NCBI GenBank assembly: GCA_910588225.1 | Contig: CAJUQT010000001.1 | Location: forward strand, 1 to 64,000 | DNA length: 64,000 nucleotides | DNA from: an uncultured Acetatifactor sp. | GTDB taxonomy: Bacteria; Bacillota; Clostridia; Lachnospirales; Lachnospiraceae | Direction: 5' to 3' | Shown: positions 55,001-62,418 of the stretch, in pieces | Numbering within the stretch: position 1 is the stretch's first letter | Layout of the letters: each line of letters begins with the position of its first letter | Program-made: the position numbers and the translations under genes | Notes under the pieces: generated by a model | Database searches by the model: none | The model's input: the letters and a program-made list of their open reading frames with translations, nothing else | Told to the model about the DNA's origin: nothing

Positions 55001-57394
55001 TTCTGTCCCTGCCTCGCCAAAGTGAACTACAGTGACAGGGCTGCCCTCTTCCATGCCCTTTTCATCCAGGAACTGCACTCTGATGGTCACAGGCCCTTCG
55101 GGCTCCGCTTCCGCCCCTTCTGCTGTAAATCCAATGCGCATCAGAACCTGCATGGTATTCTCTTCTTCCGCTCCCTGCATCTCCTGATACTGGGCCGCCC
55201 GTTCCGCATAATATGCTTCATTGCCTTCCTCGGTAATCCGCTCCGCATAAAGCCGGGCGTCCTCCGGGAGATTGGCTTCTTTCTTATTGTAAGTGGCAGT
55301 CACTATAAAGTCCGGACCTCTGTAAGTCTGTGTGATTTCTATCTCGGCCGCATCAATGATGCATTCTTCTGTATGTTCATGTTCTGTTATCTGAAGTACG
55401 CCGCAGCTCAGGCCGCCGTCGGCATCTCTGCAGGAATCCGTGTGCTCGTGAATCTCTGCGGCCAGATTACAGGTCAGTGTCGGCTCGGTTTCCTGAGATT
55501 CCTGTGAATAGCAGCTTTCATGGTGTACATGTAGTTCCGCCTCCGGCAGAGTACACAGAAGTACACCGTTAAGTCCATAACACATACGGCTGTGAGTATG
55601 GAGGACGTAATCCGCCAGTCCGCACTGAACACTACCGTCTCCGTCATAGCAGGCTGCTTCGTGAATGTGAATCTGTGCAGTACAGCCGTATCCGGTTTCC
55701 TCGAAGCACTCTTCCGTGTGCGTATGCTCTTCCAGTCCGCAGACCACATTTCCATCGCTGTCCCTGCAGTTATCCCGATGGGTGTGAGCCGCTGTTCCAC
55801 AATAGGCTGTGGCGCTGATGGTATCAACCCATATATCGGAAGTGTCCATCCGGCAGCTCTCATCATGTTCATGTAAGGGCACTTCTGTCTGGCCGCAGAT
55901 AAGGACACCTCGAACTCCGTAACATTCTTCCGTATGGGTATGAGCCTCCCCCTCTTCTGTCTCTGTCAGCGGGCAGATCAGTCTCTCGTTCTTGTCATAG
56001 CAGGCTTCATTGTGAACATGATTCTGATAGTCCGCACTGCCGCACAGAAGATTTCCTTCCAGGTCATAGCAGTCATTGTCATGAACGTGCACTCTCTCTG
56101 CGCAGTAGTATGTGTTGGTAATATAGCACTCATCTGTGTGAATATGTTCCTCTGTTCCGCAGACCAAATTCCCCGCTTCGTCATGACAGTCTGCACTGTG
56201 AATATGAACCGTAATACCGCAGTGCGGCTCCTTATAGCAGTTCGCCTCATGTCGGTGCTCTGTGGTTTCACAGGTAAGGCTGCCATTTTCATCATAACAG
56301 TTCACCCCATGAGTGTGACCGGCAATGCCGCAGAATACTTCTTCATAGCACTGGTCATCATGGGTATGTTCTTCGGCCTTACAGTTCAGAACCTCCATGA
56401 AACATTCTTCCGTATGCACATGGTCTGTATTTCCTGTACCTTCTGTATTTCCTGCCGTTTCTGCCGATTCGGGCACTTCCGCACTGCTGCCAGATATCAT
56501 ACTGTCCGGTGCTCCTTCTGCGGATGTCTGGCCGCCGGGTTCCGGCTCCTCCGTTTCTTCTTTTGTACATATCAGTTTCTGCGTTGTCTCGTAACAGGTA
56601 TCTGTGTGCGTATGACCTGCACGTTCTTCCTGACCGCAAATAATCTCTTCTGTCTGGCTCACAGTATAACAGTCATCAGCATGTGCATGGCCTGTGCTCT
56701 CCTCCTGACCGCAGGTAAGCTCTTCTGTCTGACTCACAGTATAGCAGCTGTCCCCATGGCTATGTTCCGCGCTCTCCTCCTGGCCGCAGGTAAGCTCCTG
56801 ATTCTCTGTGACAGTCCTGCACTCCTCTGTATGTGTATGCCCCTGACTCTCCTCCTGACCGCAGGTAAGCTCTCTGTTCTCAGCAACGGTTTTACAGTCC
56901 TCTGTGTGCACATGTCCCGGATCTTCCTCCTGTCCACAGATGAGCGCTTTTTCTTCTATATAACAGGTCTCATCATGCTGATGAGTCTCCCTTTCCGGTA
57001 CCTGAGATTCCGCCGTTTCCTGTGCGGTATGGTTTTCCTCTCCGTTCTGAGAATCTTGTGTGTTCTGAGAATCCTGCTCGTTCTGAGGAGTCTCAGCTTC
57101 CTGTGTCTTCGGTGAACCAGTTTCGTGAGCGGCATCGTCCCCCGCATCTGAAGGAAGAATCGGAATATCCGTATATTCGCAGATCAGTTCCTGCCCATAG
57201 CATTCTTCGGTATGTGTGTGTTCCTCTATTCCGCAGCTGATATCCTTCACCAGTGTCTGTGCCGGTTTTGACAAAATATAAGCTGTGGAAATAACCACAA
57301 CTGCAGCCAGGGCCGCCACACTGATCTGCCAGCGTCTGCGCCTGTTTTTTTCTCCCAGAAGCTCATTTGCTTTTTTTATAATAGAAGAATCCAT
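52058..57394 (-). CDS. Giant LPETG adhesin with Cys/His modules and fibro-slime domain
   Basis: A 1778-residue cell-wall protein. Residues 21-43 are a signal anchor. Residues about 53-675 hold some 24 modules of the type C-x(5-10)-H-x-H-x3-C (for example CGIEEHTHTEEC). Then beta-rich domains, an acidic linker, a fibro-slime/PA14-like domain around 1290-1560 (CDIGGVHSSVGEYVNLWDYI, YYTERGASGSTCW), a SpaA-like domain with a KQVTGNEMTDEEFG start, and the sorting signal LPETGG at about 1732 with TM and basic tail. It is probably the pilus tip adhesin. GTAAGGAGGT precedes the ATG. The 189-bp upstream gap contains no clear consensus promoter. Confidence 0.9.
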   Translation of the reverse strand: MDSSIIKKANELLGEKNRRRRWQISVAALAAVVVISTAYILSKPAQTLVKDISCGIEEHTHTEECYGQELICEYTDIPILPSDAGDDAAHETGSPKTQEAETPQNEQDSQNTQDSQNGEENHTAQETAESQVPERETHQHDETCYIEEKALICGQEEDPGHVHTEDCKTVAENRELTCGQEESQGHTHTEECRTVTENQELTCGQEESAEHSHGDSCYTVSQTEELTCGQEESTGHAHADDCYTVSQTEEIICGQEERAGHTHTDTCYETTQKLICTKEETEEPEPGGQTSAEGAPDSMISGSSAEVPESAETAGNTEGTGNTDHVHTEECFMEVLNCKAEEHTHDDQCYEEVFCGIAGHTHGVNCYDENGSLTCETTEHRHEANCYKEPHCGITVHIHSADCHDEAGNLVCGTEEHIHTDECYITNTYYCAERVHVHDNDCYDLEGNLLCGSADYQNHVHNEACYDKNERLICPLTETEEGEAHTHTEECYGVRGVLICGQTEVPLHEHDESCRMDTSDIWVDTISATAYCGTAAHTHRDNCRDSDGNVVCGLEEHTHTEECFEETGYGCTAQIHIHEAACYDGDGSVQCGLADYVLHTHSRMCYGLNGVLLCTLPEAELHVHHESCYSQESQETEPTLTCNLAAEIHEHTDSCRDADGGLSCGVLQITEHEHTEECIIDAAEIEITQTYRGPDFIVTATYNKKEANLPEDARLYAERITEEGNEAYYAERAAQYQEMQGAEEENTMQVLMRIGFTAEGAEAEPEGPVTIRVQFLDEKGMEEGSPVTVVHFGEAGTERLEGSNAEKNGTTFRMNSFSEIALGWKKPVKTVAVDKTFTYEDDAFTVKFHVEGEAILPDAQENGEAVREGAAQEETAGPEESGQEENVGTDGEAAATGGEETDEGEENVTEDELEAVVEALDENAEAYEAALTYAEETGTGDEILSMQVLSYGLIYKGMKLDLTGCRVAVEVTPTEALVEFAEGGEASTMAIADGTDTPEAEGELPGEEIYSSDVSLVAVDIEENEAGFAVKDIYGSLVVDGETTDESMTYEAAAQGTDNIATIYASSQANPEFTVEFYANIEVLAATHASLRPITVIDTSSDTQKQPGKDNAILPTNGGTMKKKNIYVSEDGRVQTQMVEEEIYSAGTYHYVQAPGLVYFNKIAKNQNYILNEIRVQREDSDTWELYSCADGKEWHFTNKRTTQEENRDDFILITEGATIRLIYNCREEEVRNGADFYDYDISDGRVYTADGKAADRGNATTHESGDTWYLYTNRQGINSNRPDQTFGFGNSETSVKTTMGDITGNKANADNAAYGSPTFGMVTGLKDDKIQYAPTVKAPNLFNDGDAEGKTAYSGNLVFRQMGDTYTLTGAEVVMGEGDNKEVVSSVYGIDRFNRQRNNWNNTYYFAGNDFYPLDTVPTAGTGGHDLLFGSPASAEVTKNSANKDDLSSGCCNMPASDDGLNHNHYFGMHYTVEFDLVEDYVGPLEYLFYGDDDMWVFLDGPGYNGKLICDIGGVHSSVGEYVNLWDYIDKGTNGKYRLTFYYTERGASGSTCWMQFTLPSVSFATTEQDTGKLRIEKQVTGNEMTDEEFGFTIHFYRTSGDTKEEILAGQTEENALKNDYSYTKYDSSGKVIESDILIWNDSRFTLKAGQYIVVSFLPEGSSYAIEEIGPVTVSPKEPGEDISWEVDPDDPYSPIISGGIATDTKRKIIGTITKDGTVEIAYNNLYEFSLPETGGTGTATLYALAAAFGILSGAGLMYRRIRASKGRKIEEGRATL
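55370..57240 (-). repeat. Coding array of about 24 Cys/His modules
   Basis: Within the adhesin gene roughly 24 modules of 20-30 codons recur, each ending in H-x-H-x3-C and usually opening with C-G. Early modules (55-170 of the protein) are nearly identical with LTCGQEES, later ones are divergent, so the array has both recent and old duplications. Confidence 0.85.
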
Positions 57395-57583
57395 CCGAAT
57401 ACCTCCTTACCTGCGGCTGCCAGTCCTCTCTCCCTGGCTCCGCATCCTGAAAATCCTCTATGGCAACAGCTCTGACGTTCCATCTCCGGTCATACTGTTA
57501 CATTCAAATTCAACTGTTTTCTTATTCCACTATAAACCTCAGCAGGTTAATAAAACCGTTAATTTTTTCTCAAATACATGGTA

Positions 57584-58819
57584 TCAGGCAAAAAACACAT
57601 TCTGAAATTCCATGTCCTCCACCGGATGGCCCACATCAATCACAGAAGTAGCATAAAACTTTACGCATTCACGCCAGGATCTGTGTTCCGCAGAAAATGC
57701 TTTGAGAATCCGCTCCCCGATCAGTCCACAGCCGCCCCCCTGGGTACCGAAAAGCAGCAGCACAAACTGGGTGGGGCTGTACATACTGTATACATCTCCG
57801 CTCCGCAGCGACTTTCCGATGGCCTCCCGGAGAACAGGTGTCATGGTTTCGATACGTTCTCTGTCCTCCAGATGATTCCCCTTCGCGTCTGTCAGGGTGC
57901 ACACCATCATATATACAGACTCTCCATGTCGCTCCACCACTCGTCTCATCATTCTGTAACCGTCTATAAAACTGGGAAAACCGCAAAAATATGCCCCTGC
58001 CTTCCTGGGTTCCTTCTCCTGCAGAATACTGGTGATATTGGACGCAGCCTGTGTACTGGTATAAATCTTGCTGCCCATATCCCGCAGCCGGTCCAGCATA
58101 CGGTCCGAAGGCGGCAGGCCCATCTCTTCAAAATACATCCTGGTAGTGGCCTCATAGACATCCATGGCCTCCCGAAATCGGTTCATAGCCATCAGACAGT
58201 CTATCTTTACCGCCTGCCATTCTTCAAAGGGATACATCCCGATGGCATCATTACACAGTTCCAGCAGAGCCAGATAACGTTTCCGCTCCTTCAGTGCCTT
58301 TTCCGCTTCACTTAACACCTGAAAATACTGTTCCCGGAGACGGTTGCTCTCCATCATCACCCACTCTTCTCCGGAAAGGTTGGAGAGAAATTCTCCTTTA
58401 TAACAGCGACAGGCTTCGCAGCAAAGCTCCATGCTTTTCTCCGCGTCTGTCTCCATCCGGGCTTTCTGCAGCAGTTCTCCAAAGGTCTCCACATCCGACC
58501 AAATTTCCATAGGCGCGTTCCAATAATAAACGCCGCCTTTGTTCTCTATGTAATTCCACTGCGGCAGACCGGCCGCCACCAGTTTCTTCCTGAGCTGGTA
58601 TGTGATGACTTTCAGGTTATTGGAAGGGTCCTCCACATTACCCTGTCCATACAGAACATGCAGAAGTTTCTCCCGGGTAATGCCTTCTCTCCTGTGGTAA
58701 AGTAATATCTGGAGAAGCTGCATGGTCTTCTTCGTGGTATTTTTCTCCGGAGTCACGTTTCTGTCTCCATAGCGCAGGGAAAATACCCCGAACATATATA
58801 CATATAAGATATCTTTCAT
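57584..58819 (-). CDS. SARP/BTAD-family transcriptional regulator
   Basis: A 411-residue protein. Residues 1-100 form an OmpR-like winged helix (TMQLLQILLYHRREGITREKL; SNNLKVITYQLRKKL), 100-245 a BTAD helical domain (CCEACRCYKGEFL; EAMDVYEATTRMYFEEMG), and the rest a domain resembling a degenerate GGDEF (LREAIGKSLRSGDVYSMYSP). ATG 58819 follows GGGGGA. It sits between the recombinase genes and the adhesin on the same strand, so it is the likely regulator of the surface operon. BTAD proteins of this type activate transcription. Confidence 0.85.
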   Translation of the reverse strand: MKDILYVYMFGVFSLRYGDRNVTPEKNTTKKTMQLLQILLYHRREGITREKLLHVLYGQGNVEDPSNNLKVITYQLRKKLVAAGLPQWNYIENKGGVYYWNAPMEIWSDVETFGELLQKARMETDAEKSMELCCEACRCYKGEFLSNLSGEEWVMMESNRLREQYFQVLSEAEKALKERKRYLALLELCNDAIGMYPFEEWQAVKIDCLMAMNRFREAMDVYEATTRMYFEEMGLPPSDRMLDRLRDMGSKIYTSTQAASNITSILQEKEPRKAGAYFCGFPSFIDGYRMMRRVVERHGESVYMMVCTLTDAKGNHLEDRERIETMTPVLREAIGKSLRSGDVYSMYSPTQFVLLLFGTQGGGCGLIGERILKAFSAEHRSWRECVKFYATSVIDVGHPVEDMEFQNVFFA

Positions 58820-58882
58820 ACTTTCCCCCATCCTGCGGCAGTATCCACATCTATACTGTCCGCTCCTGTTCCCTGCAGGAAG

Positions 58883-59701
58883 TTATTCCCAGCCCACTGT
58901 CAGCTGCTCCTGTTCCAGCATTCGTTCATAGGCCTGTTCCATCAATACGGCGACATTGGCCTGAATGCCCTGCTGGATGGACTGATACATTTTCCACAGA
59001 CATCTGGGATTGACCTTCTCTTCCGCTACCTGTGCATCCCTGCCGACCCGTTTGATGCTGTGGCCTACATTGGAGCGATCTATGGGCTTCCCACCCGCTG
59101 TGGCAAAAACAGGCCCCTTCACAATGCCCTCCCTGCTCATATATTCCAGCAATTCTCTCTGCAATACTCCAGGAAGATGCAGTACCCGGATACTCGTTCC
59201 GTTCTGACGCTCCAATCGTACCGTTCCCTGCCTGACTGCTTCTGCCGTAAGCTGAGAAAGCTCCTGTATACGCAATCCCATACCGCCCAGAGTCTTAATC
59301 AGCAGATATGCCCTCTCCTGACCTGTCTGCCTTGCTGCCAGCAGCAGGCGCAGATATTCCTGCCGGGTCAGTTCCGGCTGCACATTATTCTGTATACTGC
59401 TGAATTCTCCTACCTGCCAGTCTCTGTGCCCCAGATACTGCATGAGGCTGTTCCACACAGATATCCTGGTATTGATAGTCCGCGGACTGAATCCCTTCTC
59501 TTCCAGCCACTGCTTCCACCAAAGACCATTTTCTGCAGAGATTGTCTTTTCTTCAGGAAGACAGTTCCAGAGCATTGACAGTGTTCTCCGATATTCCTGC
59601 AGCGATACCCGGCTGCGCCCTCTGGTCAGCAGGTACTCCAGAAACTCCTCAACTATCTCCTGTGTCAGCTTTTCTTCTGTTTTCCTTTTCAGAATATCCA
59701 T
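58883..59701 (-). CDS. Tyrosine recombinase-like protein, degenerate active site
   Basis: A 272-residue phage-integrase-fold protein with an N-terminal SAM-like domain (EEFLEYLLTRGRSRVSLQEY) and catalytic domain. The first Arg is present (GMGLRIQEL), but the H-x-x-R box reads NPRCLWKMY, so His is Arg and Arg is Trp, and no second His or clear RIY-type Tyr box follows. It is probably inactive for strand cleavage and may regulate or assist the intact recombinase next to it. ATG 59701 follows GGGAG; ATG 59719 has no RBS. Confidence 0.8.
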   Translation of the reverse strand: MDILKRKTEEKLTQEIVEEFLEYLLTRGRSRVSLQEYRRTLSMLWNCLPEEKTISAENGLWWKQWLEEKGFSPRTINTRISVWNSLMQYLGHRDWQVGEFSSIQNNVQPELTRQEYLRLLLAARQTGQERAYLLIKTLGGMGLRIQELSQLTAEAVRQGTVRLERQNGTSIRVLHLPGVLQRELLEYMSREGIVKGPVFATAGGKPIDRSNVGHSIKRVGRDAQVAEEKVNPRCLWKMYQSIQQGIQANVAVLMEQAYERMLEQEQLTVGWE

Positions 59702-59822
59702 CTCTTCTCCCTCTTCCATGGAATATGGCTGTTAGATATATGTCACTTATAAACAAAATTACCATTTTGTGGTTATTATCTTATCGGCCGAATTATTGTC
59801 ACTCATTTTATCTTCTCTTTGG

Positions 59823-60689
59823 TCAGCTGATTAACCCCAGCCGTTCCATCTGGCGCGCATGAGTCTCTCCGGTGGAAATCAGATAAATGCGGGTAGTTTC
59901 AATACTGCTGTGGCCCAGCACATCCGCAAGCTTTACAATATCCCTGCTCACCTGATAAAAGGTCCGAGCAAACAGATGACGCAGATTGTGCGGAAAAACT
60001 TTAGCGGCGCTAACACCCGCATTTTCACACAAGTGCTTCATTTCTCCCCAAATCTGACGTCTGCACATGCTTTTCCCGTTTCTGGTGACAAATATCTCGC
60101 CTGATTTGATTTTCCTTTTTTTCGCATACTCTCTCAGTTTTTTACAGAGCTTCCCCGGCAGAAGAATGGTTCTTATTTTTCCTTTTAAAGAAATGTCTGT
60201 CCGTTTTCGCTGAATAGATTCTACCGTGATATACTTCACTTCTGACACTCGTATTCCCGTGGCACAGATGGTTTCCAGCAGCATCGCCAGACGAATATTC
60301 CCACTTTTCCCGGCAGCCTCCAACAGCCTCTCATATTCCGCTCTGCTCAGCTCTCTTCCCTGGTCACGAAATGTCCGTCTCTGTATTTTCAGGAACTTCA
60401 CTTTACATTCCTCCCATCCCAGAAAACCAAAGAATCCATTCAGCGACGACAGCATTGCATTGACTGTAACCGGAGCATATCCCCGTCCCACCAGGCAGGC
60501 CTTCCACCCGGTTGCGGCTTCCTTATCAACCTTTCTCTCTTCACTGTCCTCTCCTCCGCCTTCCTTCAGCCATATTCTGAATGCCCGGATATCCCGCAGG
60601 TATTTCTGCACAGTGCCGTCCGCATATTCCTCTTCCGCCAGGTATCTCCGATAACTGGTAATTTCTTCATTTGTAATCTGATGTGCCAT
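59823..60689 (-). CDS. Tyrosine recombinase, intact
   Basis: A 288-residue XerC/D-like recombinase with a core-binding N-terminal domain and all catalytic residues: Arg in CATGIRVSEV, Lys in LKGKIR, HNLRH box, GHSS, and Tyr in TRIYLI. ATG 60689 follows TAGGAGAG. Two such genes next to a pilus regulator recall FimB/FimE of E. coli, which flip a fimbrial promoter. Inverted repeats lie just upstream (60716-60899). Confidence 0.9.
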   Translation of the reverse strand: MAHQITNEEITSYRRYLAEEEYADGTVQKYLRDIRAFRIWLKEGGGEDSEERKVDKEAATGWKACLVGRGYAPVTVNAMLSSLNGFFGFLGWEECKVKFLKIQRRTFRDQGRELSRAEYERLLEAAGKSGNIRLAMLLETICATGIRVSEVKYITVESIQRKRTDISLKGKIRTILLPGKLCKKLREYAKKRKIKSGEIFVTRNGKSMCRRQIWGEMKHLCENAGVSAAKVFPHNLRHLFARTFYQVSRDIVKLADVLGHSSIETTRIYLISTGETHARQMERLGLIS

Positions 60690-60715
60690 GCTTTTTTCTC
60701 TCCTATTATAGTTCC

Positions 60716-60806
60716 GTCAGAAAGTATTCATGCCTCTTAACGGGCGCAATTTCCAGCTGCATAGAGCTCATCTGTAAATTCTCCCGGACATGAAGTACTT
60801 TCTGAC
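60716..60806. repeat. Inverted repeat pair upstream of the recombinase gene
   Basis: GTCAGAAAGTATTCATG (60716-60732) is matched in reverse by CATGAAGTACTTTCTGAC (60789-60806), with one extra base, across a 56-bp spacer. It could be a recombinase target or a leader hairpin of the recombinase mRNA. A further copy of TACTTTCTG lies at 60854. Confidence 0.6.
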
Positions 60807-60819
60807 TGTTTTTAGTTCT

Positions 60820-60899
60820 GCAGATATTCAAATAAATCTCCTGTACTTAACTATACTTTCTGCCGCCAGGTGCTGTGTCTGTTCAATTTGAATATCTGC
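60820..60899. repeat. Second inverted repeat pair upstream of the recombinase gene
   Basis: GCAGATATTCAAAT (60820-60833) and its exact reverse complement ATTTGAATATCTGC (60886-60899) flank a 52-bp segment that contains a TATACT hexamer (plus strand, 60852-60857). A small invertible promoter is one reading; nothing here shows that it flips. Confidence 0.6.
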
Positions 60900-61172
60900 T
60901 GTAAAAGCTCATTATACGATAAAAAGACATGAAAGCAATCCCAAAAATCATTCTATGGCAAATAAACAGGTATGAAAAATGACTGCATGTGGGATAAGGA
61001 ATTAAAAACACAAAAAGATACCCTACCTGTAAACAACCGCCTGAAATGCTCCAGTCCCACCCACTTACTTCCGAAAAATCCCGTGAAAAATTTATAATCC
61101 TGAAACGCCATCACTGTGCTCTGCCGGACAATCCACAGATTTCATTGGATGCTCTATTTATCTTATTTTCTC
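60900..61172. other. Intergenic stretch without recognised features
   Basis: About 270 bp between the inverted repeats and the SRP RNA promoter. It is AT-rich with stop codons in all frames. I see no gene, terminator or repeat that I can support. Confidence 0.5.
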
Positions 61173-61202
61173 TTGACAAACATGCCTGTATCCGTCTATA
61201 CT
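61173..61202 (+). promoter_or_regulatory. Promoter of the SRP RNA gene
   Basis: A consensus TTGACA (61173-61178) and TATACT (61197-61202) lie 18 bp apart. Transcription would start at about 61208, exactly where the paired 5' end of the SRP RNA begins. Confidence 0.85.
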
Positions 61203-61207
61203 AAACA

Positions 61208-61370
61208 TGCCGTACATTTTCGGTCTTCAGTACAGTGATGAAATTCGGTCTTACGCAATGGGAATCTGTGAACCGTGTCAGGTTGGGAACAAAGCAGCAC
61301 TAAGCGGAACTTCTCATGTGCCGTAAGGCAGCCGGGTGGAGCTGTATCTGATTTCCGGGATGTACGGTCT
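61208..61370 (+). ncRNA. ffs: Signal recognition particle RNA
   Basis: The conserved domain IV is plain: GTCAGGTTGGGAACAAAGC, with a GGAA tetraloop on a UUG/CAA stem and the flanking CAGG / AGCAGCAC internal loops that bind Ffh. CCGTACAT (61210-61217) pairs with ATGTACGG (61360-61367), which brings the ends together; CTTCAGTACAG pairs partly with CTGTATCTGA. The RNA of about 160 nt is intermediate between the short and long bacterial forms. It guides membrane and secreted proteins to the translocon. The 3' end is set from the pairing; only a weak T-rich stretch follows. Confidence 0.9.
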
Positions 61371-61485
61371 TTGCATTTTATACACACTGATACACGAATC
61401 ATTTACACGCATCCTGATAACTTTTCAGCCGCATTCAGCATTCGGCCACACAGGATATATAGAACCGAAGAAGGATTTGATAAAA

Positions 61486-62406
61486 ATGACTACCGAAAAA
61501 ATGAAGAAACTGATGCAGAACTGCACACTCTGTCCCCGAGGCTGCCATGCAGACCGTCTGTCAGGCAGAAACGGCTTTTGCGGACAGAGTGCCAAAATAA
61601 CGGCGGCCAGAGCAGCCCTGCACTTTTGGGAGGAACCCTGTATCTCCGGCCACTGTGGTTCCGGGGCCGTCTTTTTCTCCGGATGTGCTCTACAGTGTGT
61701 ATTCTGCCAGAATCGGGAAATCGCCCTGGGAAAGGCCGGACGTCCCGTATCCATAGACCGTCTGTCTGAAATTTTCCTGGAGCTGCAGGAAAAGGGAGCT
61801 GCAAATATCAATCTTGTCACCGCCGGCCATTTTCTTCCTCAGATATGCATAGCTCTGCGCAAAGCAAAAGGACAGGGATTAACCCTGCCCATTGTGTATA
61901 ACAGTTCCGGCTATGAAGAAGTTTCCTCTCTGAAACTCCTGAAGGGGCTTGCGGACATCTATCTGCCGGACCTGAAATACCATTCTTCCAGGCTCTCTGC
62001 CGAGTACTCTCAGTCTCCGGATTATTTTCAGAAAGCATCCGCGGCAATCTCGGAAATGTTCCGCCAGACAGGCCCTCCCATTCTTGACCCCCGCAGCGGC
62101 CTGATGAAAAGGGGAACCATTGTGCGACATTTACTGCTTCCGGGAGAAACTGCAGATTCCAAAAGAATCCTTCGTTATCTCCACGATACCTATCAAAATG
62201 ACATTTATGTCAGTATACTGAATCAATATACACCGCCCACCGATAATCCGAACCTTCCGGAAGCTCTCCGGCGCCCGGTTTCTTCCGAAGAATATGAAAA
62301 GGTCCTGGCCTTCGCTGATGCCATTGGCATTGAGCAGGGGTATCTTCAGGAAGGTGATACCGCCGACGAAAGCTTTATTCCCGCCTTTGATTTCAGCGGC
62401 TTATAA
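61486..62406 (+). CDS. Radical SAM protein, PflA-like
   Basis: A 306-residue protein. An N-terminal Cys cluster (CTLCPRGCHAD, then FCGQ) precedes the radical SAM motif SGCALQCVFCQN (C-x3-C-x2-C), and then a TIM-barrel with VTAGHF, VYNSSGYE and YLPDLKY. It belongs to the pyruvate-formate-lyase-activase-like group (also annotated as a 4Fe-4S protein) of Clostridia; its target is not known. ATG 61486 follows AGAAGGA; the longer frame to 61336 would overlap the SRP RNA, so it is rejected. It stands alone on the plus strand. Confidence 0.88.
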   Translation: MTTEKMKKLMQNCTLCPRGCHADRLSGRNGFCGQSAKITAARAALHFWEEPCISGHCGSGAVFFSGCALQCVFCQNREIALGKAGRPVSIDRLSEIFLELQEKGAANINLVTAGHFLPQICIALRKAKGQGLTLPIVYNSSGYEEVSSLKLLKGLADIYLPDLKYHSSRLSAEYSQSPDYFQKASAAISEMFRQTGPPILDPRSGLMKRGTIVRHLLLPGETADSKRILRYLHDTYQNDIYVSILNQYTPPTDNPNLPEALRRPVSSEEYEKVLAFADAIGIEQGYLQEGDTADESFIPAFDFSGL

Positions 62407-62418
62407 TTCAGCAGCAGA

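Noticed and set aside
55370..57240. Regular repeats that could suggest a CRISPR array
   Set aside because: They keep one reading frame across the whole array, vary in length and encode Cys/His modules; no cas genes are near.
59781..59810. Sigma-28-like box GCCGATAA with TAAA upstream between the two recombinase genes
   Set aside because: The spacing is 18 bp instead of 15, and neighbouring genes have no link to flagella. The -10 match alone is not enough.
61336..61485. Longer start of the radical SAM gene at 61336
   Set aside because: It would overlap the SRP RNA, and the family's Cys-rich start appears only after ATG 61486.
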